Assembly: GCA_002424605.1 (NCBI GenBank)
Contig: DIKQ01000012.1
Span: 1 to 54,686, forward strand
From: Cloacimonetes bacterium UBA5614
Lineage (GTDB): Bacteria > Cloacimonadota > Cloacimonadia > Cloacimonadales > Cloacimonadaceae
DNA length: 54,686 bases
Direction: 5' to 3'
Numbering within the stretch: the stretch's first letter is position 1; each line of letters opens with the position of its first letter. Under the pieces are notes generated by a model, which had not been told where the DNA came from, made no database searches, and saw nothing but the letters and a program-made list of their open reading frames with translations. The position numbers and the translations under genes were made by a program. Shown piece after piece: positions 24,888 to 32,096 of the stretch.

Positions 24888-26777
24888 TTATTTGAGGACC
24901 ATTACCTTGTTGGTAAATTGCTTCTCAGGGGTCTGTACCTTTACGAAGTAAACGCCGGATATCATATCATCAGATTTCAGGAGGGTAACGCTGGCATTGC
25001 CGTTGGCATCTGTAGCGCTGCTCGTCTTGTAGATAAGCTGACCTTTAAGGTTGAACACGCTGACATCGACAGGAACGTTGGCTTTGCTTCTGACCTGGAC
25101 GACAGAGTTGTACCTGAAAGGATTGGGGTAGATGTTTACACTTTCTGCTACGGGCAGGACGTCATCTTCATTTGATGTGCCGACTATTACAGTGACGACA
25201 TTGGAAGGTTCGGACTGGGAGACGGGATTGGAATAGAGGGCGGTTACCCAGTACTGGTGTGTGGCTGAATAAACGTAAGTGTCTGTAAAGGTGGTGGTAT
25301 TGGGATTGTTGATAGTGCTGATAACCAGGTTGTTTCTGTAAACTTTGTAACCCAGGAAATCACGGTTATAGAAATAAGGGGGTTCCCAGTTTAGCTGAAC
25401 ATCGGGGTTTTCATTCACAATCTGGGCTGCCATGTTTTGGGGAGCAGGCAGCACTTCAATGGTGGGTGTGGCATCACTCATAACAGGTGTACCGGGCATG
25501 CCATGCTCATCTAGGGGAGTAATCTGGAAGGCAATCTGGCTGCCAATATCCAGGGTATTGATTCTGTAAGTGATATCATTGGCTCCGTCAATCGGGGTTG
25601 GGGTAGTGCCGGTAATCCTGTACCACTGGATGTGGGAGTTGCCTTCGTTGTCATTATCAGCGTCAGCAAAGGTATAGGATGCCTGCTGAAGCATTGTGAC
25701 AACAGGAATGCCTGAAATCATTACATCGGTGACAGCCGGGGCTGTATTGAAGAAACCATATCCGGTCATGGGTATGGTAATGTTTTCGTAATCAGGGAAA
25801 TTGCTGGTGATTACCAGATTACCTGTCTGGTTGCCGACTAAGGTAGGAGCGAAGGTCACATTATATGTTCTTGCCTGGTAAGGAGGAATGGAAAAGTCTA
25901 TTCTGGTGGCAGGAGCAACGCTGAAAACAGGATTGCTGGAAACGATGCTTCCGGTGGCGGTAGTGCTCCAGTAGTTGGTCAGAACCAGAGGAATCGTCGC
26001 GTTGCCGGTCAAATACATATCAGGGAAGTCGAGCTGTGTATGGGAAGCAGGATAAGCTCCACCGATTTCAGCCAGATTATACTTCACGCCCTGCAGGATT
26101 TCCTTGGTCTGGTTGTTTTGCAGGAAAAGCACCACTTCGCAGTTTCCGACCACATAAGCAGGATTGAGGGTAAATGTAAGGGGAACAGTGACCTGTGTGC
26201 CTGTACCGAAGTCAATGGTGGTGCCGTTTTGGTCTGGTGCCATCAATCTGGTGACAAAACTGAGATGAGTCTGACCCTGCCAGTTTTGCTGTATGCCGGA
26301 TTCTGTAACAACGCAATGGAACCTGAGGTTGGTATTGGTATCAGCTTCGGTCTTGTCGATAGTGGCAGTGATGCTGTAATTATTGCCATTGGAAAAACCT
26401 CCGGCTGTGATATTGAAATGCGAGGGGATGGCAAGCCGGGCATTAACCCTGGGCAGATAGTTCGAATACATGGAAACCGTGTTGCTGCCGCCCACATAAG
26501 GATTAAGACCGTCAAAATTCGCGGTTGGATATCCTGTGATGCCATAATAGCTGTTGCGGGCATTAGAGTAAACATTGGCATAGGTATCGCCGTTGTGGTT
26601 TTCTATAACAGCTACCTGGTGACCGTTAGACACTAGGTCATCAGCACCCATGGCAGCTCCCGGGCAATAAACACACCATGTTCCGGTGCCGATTTCAACC
26701 ACAACCTTGTTGCGCGGTACGGAAAACAATACTGTAACCGCTATGATGACCATTAATAGAAGAAGTGTTCTTTTCAT
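24888..26777 (-). CDS. Omp28-like thioredoxin-fold exported protein with type IX sorting domain
   Basis: The 629-residue protein has a signal sequence (about 1-20). It continues KVVVEIGTGTWCVYCPGAAM, where C35 and C38 make a CxxC in a thioredoxin-like fold as in Omp28-related outer-membrane proteins. Beta-rich Ig-like parts follow (about 250-360), then a fibronectin type III-like segment near 450-530. The C-terminal sorting domain has IYPNPFRYNSVVQV, VFNLKGQLI and MISGVYFVKVQ. A surface or secreted role is inferred; the CxxC could act in thiol-disulfide chemistry or be structural. The start has GAGAGG eight bases upstream. It is monocistronic with its own terminator. Confidence 0.85.
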   Translation of the reverse strand: MKRTLLLLMVIIAVTVLFSVPRNKVVVEIGTGTWCVYCPGAAMGADDLVSNGHQVAVIENHNGDTYANVYSNARNSYYGITGYPTANFDGLNPYVGGSNTVSMYSNYLPRVNARLAIPSHFNITAGGFSNGNNYSITATIDKTEADTNTNLRFHCVVTESGIQQNWQGQTHLSFVTRLMAPDQNGTTIDFGTGTQVTVPLTFTLNPAYVVGNCEVVLFLQNNQTKEILQGVKYNLAEIGGAYPASHTQLDFPDMYLTGNATIPLVLTNYWSTTATGSIVSSNPVFSVAPATRIDFSIPPYQARTYNVTFAPTLVGNQTGNLVITSNFPDYENITIPMTGYGFFNTAPAVTDVMISGIPVVTMLQQASYTFADADNDNEGNSHIQWYRITGTTPTPIDGANDITYRINTLDIGSQIAFQITPLDEHGMPGTPVMSDATPTIEVLPAPQNMAAQIVNENPDVQLNWEPPYFYNRDFLGYKVYRNNLVISTINNPNTTTFTDTYVYSATHQYWVTALYSNPVSQSEPSNVVTVIVGTSNEDDVLPVAESVNIYPNPFRYNSVVQVRSKANVPVDVSVFNLKGQLIYKTSSATDANGNASVTLLKSDDMISGVYFVKVQTPEKQFTNKVMVLK

Positions 26778-27116
26778 CTCTCTTACCTCTCAAGATGTTA
26801 TTTTAATGAGTTTAGTTATAGACTTATCTCATGAAACCATGATACAAGCATCATAATAATATTGGAAGAATTAAATGCCACAGAACTGTAAAGTTTGTCA
26901 ATGGAAATATTCAATTCTGTTGAATATGGTTCATAAATGGTGTTGAGAATACAGAATAAATACACCTGATAAGGTTATTTATAACAATAAATAATACTTA
27001 AGATTCTAAAACTAACACCATCAGAGAGTTTGTAATTCGTATTTAACTAATTCATAATGGTTACGTGTCCCCGCCCAGTCACCCCAAAAGGAATTTCTTT
27101 CGGAAAACCCGACGCA

Positions 27117-27281
27117 AGTCCCCCGTCAAGCGAGTCCCCCGTCAAGCGAGTCCCCCGTCAAGCGAGGGACGACAGATGTGTTACAATTTGTGGTTTACTA
27201 CGGAGTCGTCCCTGCGAAAGCGGTGACAGTAATAGCGAATTTGTGGAAAATATCGGAGTCGTCCCTGCGAAAGCGGGGACA
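27117..27281. repeat. Palindromic repeat cluster with a 16-bp triplication
   Basis: AGTCCCCCGTCAAGCG occurs three times in perfect tandem at 27117-27164 and then runs into AGGGACGAC. Two further copies of CGGAGTCGTCCCTGCGAAAG lie at 27201-27228 and 27254-27281. All belong to the family seen at 107-413. The flanking 26778-27116 stretch is AT-rich with no gene. Confidence 0.85.
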
Positions 27282-27448
27282 ATAAATCCATATAGGTAAT
27301 TCGTAATTCATCTTTGCCCTTGCGTCATTAGCAAAAAAAGCTGTTTAGAACCTCCGAGACACAGAACGGCAGCGCAGTGATTCATAATTCGTAATTCGTA
27401 ATTCTTCTTTCCCTCCCTGCACATATCAGCCCACCCACAGGGGTCACT

Positions 27449-27490
27449 CAGCGGACAATCAAGGGATAAAAGTCCGCTGATTGTCCGTTG
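27449..27490. repeat. Inverted repeat with two alternative hairpins
   Basis: CAGCGGACAATCA (27449-27461) pairs with TGATTGTCCGTTG (27478-27490), allowing one G-T pair. The same left arm can also pair as AGCGGAC with GTCCGCT (27472-27478). The right side is an 11-base direct repeat, GTCCGCTGATT/GTCCGTTGATT. No gene is attached; it is most likely an intergenic repeat element. Confidence 0.6.
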
Positions 27491-27605
27491 ATTATTCCTC
27501 TCAATTGCCCTGTTTTGTTAAGGAAGGACAAGGGAAGATGCATTGCTGAATGAATTGTACTACATGATTAGTTGCTTTTACGCCAGAACAGGAGAAAGAG
27601 ACAAC

Positions 27606-28005
27606 CCAGTCCGGCAGGACGGCCGCCGTAAAACTGCTGTTGCTAAAATAGTATGGACAAGCATATAATGATAAAGTTATAGTCAATTAAACATGTGTCC
27701 GGTTGTTTTCGCAGGAACGGAGTCCTGCGCTACGTTGCTCAACACTCCGTAGTTGAGATGCGCAACCGCAACGCAAACCTGTCCGTTAGGACGAAATTGT
27801 GTAGCCCTATTCGTCTTTCAGGATGAGCAACCGCAACGCAAGCCAGTCCGGCAGGAAGACACTGTGTAATCCCGTAATCCGTTCAGAATTGCAACCGCAA
27901 AAAGAGATCAGTCCGTCAGGACGAAACTGTGTAGCCCCGCACTTTGAGTGCGGGGTAGCCAAACCTCCAAAACACACCAGTCCGGCAGGACGGAACAATA
28001 TCCCC
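27606..28005. repeat. Array of degenerate ~65-bp repeats (CCAGTCCGGCAGGAC family)
   Basis: Four units start near 27763, 27828, 27892 and 27960, spaced 65, 64 and 68 bases apart. Each has a CAACCGCAACGCAA-like start, a CAGTCCGGCAGGACG core and, in three of them, CTGTGTAGCCCC or close variants. An isolated core is at 27606-27622. The third unit contains a perfect 9-bp hairpin, CCCCGCACT/AGTGCGGGG (27935-27955). The array ends just before the promoter-like box of the beta-helix protein gene. Confidence 0.8.
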
Positions 28006-28034
28006 TTGACAGATATGCCGACATAGGTTTTACT
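28006..28034 (+). promoter_or_regulatory. Candidate promoter of the beta-helix protein gene
   Basis: TTGACA at 28006-28011 is 17 bases from TTTACT at 28029-28034, and 41 bases from the end of the box to the ATG at 28053. The 13-base string TTGACAGATATGC also occurs at 17716-17728. Confidence 0.45.
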
Positions 28035-28052
28035 CAAATCAGGAGAGGATTG

Positions 28053-30449
28053 ATGAGGAAAGTCTTTATAGCGATAATGCTAATGCTCCCGCTTCTGCTG
28101 CTGTCTGCCACCCGCACTGTATCTCTGGATGGGACTGAGCAATATATATCTATCCAGGCAGCCATCAATGCCTGCGTATCAGGAGACACAGTGTTAGTAT
28201 ATCCAGGCAGGTATCTGGAGAATCTGATAATTCAAACCAACAATATAACGCTCATAAGCTTAGAATTTTTTACCAACAATCCTGCTTACATCGATTCTAC
28301 TATTGTCGATGGCAATCATGTTAATGCTTGCGTAAGAATATACACAGACATTCGGGATATCTATATTAGGGGATTTTCTATAACTAATGGGTTTTTAGCT
28401 GGTGCTGGAGGAATTGGTTTGTTTTCATATACTGATTCTCATATTGAGAACTGCAAAATATTTAACAATGCTTCGAGAGATGGTTCAGGAATCAGTATCA
28501 ATATGTGTTCAGTCATTCTCAGCGGAGTAGAAATATTTGATAACCATAGTTCTGGTATGGGTGGGGGAATCTTTATATATGGCTATATGGGGTCAGTACA
28601 AGTGACATTTGACCCTGTGAATCGCTGCTCCATATATGGCAACACAGCAGGAGCAGGGCAGGATATATATGCTCATTCCATTAATAATGATTTGAATATA
28701 TATCTGGAGATGTTTACTGTATCTAATTCAACCAGCTATTATGCCAGTTCTCATCGGTCGTCCGGAAACGATTTTCAATTAATCTTTGATATTCATACTG
28801 CATATCATGAGGAGATAAACCAGGATTTGTATGTTTCTGCCATTGGTGATGATAGCAATAATGGCTTATCTCCCCAAACAGCCCTAAAAACAATTCATAC
28901 TGCCATATACAGAATAGCCGCTGATAGTTCAGACCAAAAAACTGTTCATGTTCTGCCGGGGACATATTCCAGAAATGCCAACCAACAAGTGTTTCCCATT
29001 GCCTTAAAAAGTTGGGTAGCAGTTGAAGGCAGTGGAATCGAAAACACTCATGTGATTTGTGAGTATAATCCCTTGTTCCCCAATCAAACTGAAATGGTAT
29101 TCAGAGCTGATTACGAAACACACTTTTCACTTTCAGGTATGTCAATATCAACTGAGAATAGTATAACAAGCAGTGCTCTATACGGGGTTCGATGGGAGTA
29201 TATGTCCTTATCAGATTTGCACATATATAATATCTATCCTGATTTTCCTGCTGTTGTACGAGTTCGATATTCTTTTAATACAGTTTGGGATAATATCACT
29301 TTTGATAGCATAACAACTGCTAAAGATGGCTTTATATATTGTGAGAGTGGTTTTAATGGAATAATTAGTAATTGCACTTTTAGGGATGCAACTTCAACCT
29401 TTACCAGCAATGATGTATGGGCCTCTCCACTTATCTGGATGACCATTGATGGAGAGGTTACCTTTGAAAACTGCATATTCGATAACTTTATAATGATTGA
29501 TGGTGATTCCCACGCTATACAGTTAAGCGGGAAAAACATTCCGGGGCAGATTAATCAATTTAATCTGATAAACTGCAGGTTTACAGATTTCACCTGCCCT
29601 AGCGATATGATAGTAATTGTGTCTGCCAACAATCCCGTAATCAACGTAACAAACTGCACATTTGCAGGCAGTACCGGCAATGCGTCTATGTTGTATCTCA
29701 ATGGTTTAATCAATGTTACAAATACAATAATGTATAACAGTACACTGGTAGAAATCAGGTTGTATAACTATCCTGAATTTCAGAATTACTTATCAGTTGA
29801 TTACTCCTGCCTGAGGAGAGGTCAAGGAGGCATATCTATCTCTCCCGGAAGTTTACTCGATTACGAACCAACAAATATCATTAACAACCCCCTTTTTATC
29901 GGTGATGGAGCAGGAAGCACATATAAATATTATCTCACAGATGATTCTCCCTGCATCGATGCCGGCACCCCTGACACGACAGGACTGTATCTGCCGGAGG
30001 TCGACCTGCTGGGCAATCCCAGGATTTATAATAATATTGTTGATATCGGATGTTATGAATGGAACGGGACCGGTGTTGATGATAATGTGTCTATCTTAAC
30101 TGATAAAATACAGTTAAGTTTGTATCCCAATCCTGTGTATGCCAATGGCTCCAAGGGAAGTTATGGTTTTATAGAGTTCACACTACCAAAGAAAGCCAAG
30201 GAACCGCCAGTCGTTGAGATTTATAACCTGAAAGGGCAGAGGGTGCGCTCCCTGACCATCAGCCAAAGCTATAACGATTTGGTGCGTAAGGCAGGATTGT
30301 CCAAAGAAGTGAATACAGGTGGGGAGTTCTATTCCACGGTGTTTGACTGCAAAGACATGAACAGCAGACCCTTGGCAACCGGCATCTACCTCATCAGGGT
30401 AAAGGCAGACGGCAGGCAGAAGGCAGCCAAGCTGACCATCCTGAGATAG
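28053..30449 (+). CDS. Exported right-handed beta-helix protein with type IX sorting domain
   Basis: The 798-residue protein has a signal sequence (about 1-18) and opens with LDGTEQYISIQAAINACVSG, the usual entry of parallel beta-helix proteins. Stacked short repeats rich in Asn, Gly and Ile follow, for example ENCKIFNNASRDGSGISI and FENCIFDNFIMIDGD. A second DUF1565-like start occurs near the middle (YVSAIGDDSNNGLSPQTAL). SPCIDAGTPDT precedes the sorting domain (LYPNPVYANGS, IYNLKGQRVRSL, LATGIYLIRVKADG). Such proteins are often surface carbohydrate-active or adhesive, but no catalytic residues can be assigned. ATG at 28053 has AGGAGAGG four bases upstream; a longer frame into the repeat array is rejected. 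Confidence 0.85.
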   Translation: MRKVFIAIMLMLPLLLLSATRTVSLDGTEQYISIQAAINACVSGDTVLVYPGRYLENLIIQTNNITLISLEFFTNNPAYIDSTIVDGNHVNACVRIYTDIRDIYIRGFSITNGFLAGAGGIGLFSYTDSHIENCKIFNNASRDGSGISINMCSVILSGVEIFDNHSSGMGGGIFIYGYMGSVQVTFDPVNRCSIYGNTAGAGQDIYAHSINNDLNIYLEMFTVSNSTSYYASSHRSSGNDFQLIFDIHTAYHEEINQDLYVSAIGDDSNNGLSPQTALKTIHTAIYRIAADSSDQKTVHVLPGTYSRNANQQVFPIALKSWVAVEGSGIENTHVICEYNPLFPNQTEMVFRADYETHFSLSGMSISTENSITSSALYGVRWEYMSLSDLHIYNIYPDFPAVVRVRYSFNTVWDNITFDSITTAKDGFIYCESGFNGIISNCTFRDATSTFTSNDVWASPLIWMTIDGEVTFENCIFDNFIMIDGDSHAIQLSGKNIPGQINQFNLINCRFTDFTCPSDMIVIVSANNPVINVTNCTFAGSTGNASMLYLNGLINVTNTIMYNSTLVEIRLYNYPEFQNYLSVDYSCLRRGQGGISISPGSLLDYEPTNIINNPLFIGDGAGSTYKYYLTDDSPCIDAGTPDTTGLYLPEVDLLGNPRIYNNIVDIGCYEWNGTGVDDNVSILTDKIQLSLYPNPVYANGSKGSYGFIEFTLPKKAKEPPVVEIYNLKGQRVRSLTISQSYNDLVRKAGLSKEVNTGGEFYSTVFDCKDMNSRPLATGIYLIRVKADGRQKAAKLTILR

Positions 30450-30490
30450 GCATAGTAGATATTCGCAAGTTAATATTTACACAATCTATG

Positions 30491-30571
30491 CCACCCCTAC
30501 GGGGTTGATTATGTTGGGGGAGCATACCCGGCGCTGACGCACCGGGCTATGTTATGCCGTCACTCCGTGAC
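30491..30571. repeat. Three-hairpin intergenic repeat
   Basis: Three short inverted repeats follow each other: CCCC/GGGG (30494-30504), CCCGG/CCGGG (30527-30546) and GTCAC/GTGAC (30559-30571). The string CCCGGCGCTGACGCACCGGG is a classical palindromic intergenic module. It lies between convergent genes and could also help end transcription. Confidence 0.6.
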
Positions 30572-30627
30572 TAAAAGGTGCTTAGAAATCATCTATGTCG
30601 GCACTAAGTAGTATAACTGAGGTACAA

Positions 30628-31548
30628 TCAACCCGGCAGTTTAAACTTGTTTACCGCATCAGAAAGGGGGATAAGCTTTATTCCCATACCCTTTAACTGG
30701 GTGGTAAAAGTGCGCATTGCGTCGAGTTTTGCCTGGTTATGGCAATGGCTTATTATGATGATAGGTTCGACGCGTCCCCTGTATTTCTCCAGTTCTTTCA
30801 GTTTCTGGTTGAGGGTAGCAGGAGAAACATCGGGTACATCGAGAAAGATATCGCGGGCGGCAAAATCCACATTATACTCACGTGCGGCATTAACTGCTTT
30901 GGAGTGGGGGGTGGTCTTGCTATCCAAAAAAAACATCCGGTTTTTATCAATTACTTTCATGACAGACAGCATCACATCATAATCTGCCGTGGCTCCGCTT
31001 CCCATATGATTGTTGGCTCCGATTGCCTGGGGAACCTGTTCCAGAAACGCGTTTATAATATTCTTGATTTCGTCTTTATCCTGCCCGGTTTTTATGTAGT
31101 TTTTACCGGGGTTCTGACTTTTGTCAACTGCTTGCATAGGAATATGTAAAATGACCTCGTGACCGTGAATATTGGCTTGCTTCGCAGAAAAAGAAGTCTG
31201 GGGAAGGTCAGGCAGGACAGCAAAAGTGATTTCTTCGTCCAGTTCCATAAATCCCTGCAACAAACTACCGCTGATTTGCCCGAAATCATCAATTACAATT
31301 GCCACCGGCGGGATGCCTTCAGAATCTAACCAGTGATACTGGTATTTGACAGGCTCCACATCCTCGGGTACGATTTCTGATGTATCTGTATCAGTGGTTT
31401 GATAGTCTGTTTCCTGATAGCCGGTTACCGTCTTTCTTTCTCGTGTGGCCGAGTCCCTTTTGCAGGAGATTACTGTAGAAAAAGATAGAATGCATAACAA
31501 AACACCAAAAGCGAGTAAACCTGCTTTGTTCAATATTCTTATTCTCAT
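30628..31548 (-). CDS. Divergent polysaccharide deacetylase family lipoprotein
   Basis: The 306-residue protein has an N-terminal hydrophobic segment ending FSTVISCKRD, which fits a lipobox. After a Thr/Glu-rich linker, the domain contains PPVAIVIDDFG, GANNHMGSGATADY, FFLDSKTTPHSKAV and IIIISHCHN, as in the divergent polysaccharide deacetylase (YibQ-like) family. The substrate is not known for this family; an envelope role is probable. ATG at 31548 stands two bases after the upstream stop and is preferred over a TTG at 31566. It is the last gene of a three-gene minus-strand group with a DUF192 protein and a secreted carboxypeptidase. Confidence 0.8.
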   Translation of the reverse strand: MRIRILNKAGLLAFGVLLCILSFSTVISCKRDSATRERKTVTGYQETDYQTTDTDTSEIVPEDVEPVKYQYHWLDSEGIPPVAIVIDDFGQISGSLLQGFMELDEEITFAVLPDLPQTSFSAKQANIHGHEVILHIPMQAVDKSQNPGKNYIKTGQDKDEIKNIINAFLEQVPQAIGANNHMGSGATADYDVMLSVMKVIDKNRMFFLDSKTTPHSKAVNAAREYNVDFAARDIFLDVPDVSPATLNQKLKELEKYRGRVEPIIIISHCHNQAKLDAMRTFTTQLKGMGIKLIPLSDAVNKFKLPG

Positions 31549-31550
31549 GG

Positions 31551-32096
31551 TTAATCCCGTTTCCAATTGAACTTGTCACCGATATTCAGGTTAAACTTGT
31601 CGGAAATCCCGGCATTGACTTCCAGAACATACTGCGAAGGACCTTTGGACACAACGGAAGCTTCGCTGAAAGGGGTCGTCTCTTTACCGATTGATACGAT
31701 GGTGCTGTCCGGTCCGATAAAAATAATATCAAGGGGAAGATAGGTATTTTTCATCCAAAAAGACAAGATATCTGGCTTTTCATAAAGAAACAGCATTGCC
31801 TGGTTCACAGCCAGGGAATCGCGGTACATCAGCCCTGTGCTCATCGTTTCAGCGGTATCAGCTATCTCGATGTCAAAAGAGCATATCTCACTGCCGTCTT
31901 TATCAATGAACGTAGCTGTGCCGTGTTTTACAAATTCATATGAGAGATTCTCTTCAGCGCTTTGTTTACCGGAATCAGGCAAAACCATGATAAGAATGGT
32001 GGCAACTGCGGCGATGACCAAAAAGCCGATACCAACATTGAACTTGCTGAGATAGGATGTTCGGGGAGACTGGGGTTTTTTACTGATTTTTTTCAT
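31551..32096 (-). CDS. DUF192 family exported/membrane-anchored protein
   Basis: The 181-residue protein has a membrane anchor (about 22-40) and then the DUF192 fold with LMYRDSLAVNQAMLFLYEKP and MKNTYLPLDIIFIGPDSTIV. The family is small, beta-rich and of unknown biochemical function, usually facing the outside of the inner membrane. Its ATG overlaps the stop of the carboxypeptidase gene by four bases, and the deacetylase gene follows immediately, so the three are probably translated from one message. Confidence 0.85.
   Translation of the reverse strand: MKKISKKPQSPRTSYLSKFNVGIGFLVIAAVATILIMVLPDSGKQSAEENLSYEFVKHGTATFIDKDGSEICSFDIEIADTAETMSTGLMYRDSLAVNQAMLFLYEKPDILSFWMKNTYLPLDIIFIGPDSTIVSIGKETTPFSEASVVSKGPSQYVLEVNAGISDKFNLNIGDKFNWKRD

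Noticed and set aside
27763..28005. CRISPR array
   Set aside because: The repeats are degenerate, about 45 bases with 20-base intervals, contain internal hairpins, and no cas genes are near.
27948..28052. N-terminal extension of the beta-helix protein
   Set aside because: It would encode repeat-derived residues ahead of a clear signal sequence; ATG at 28053 has a good ribosome site.
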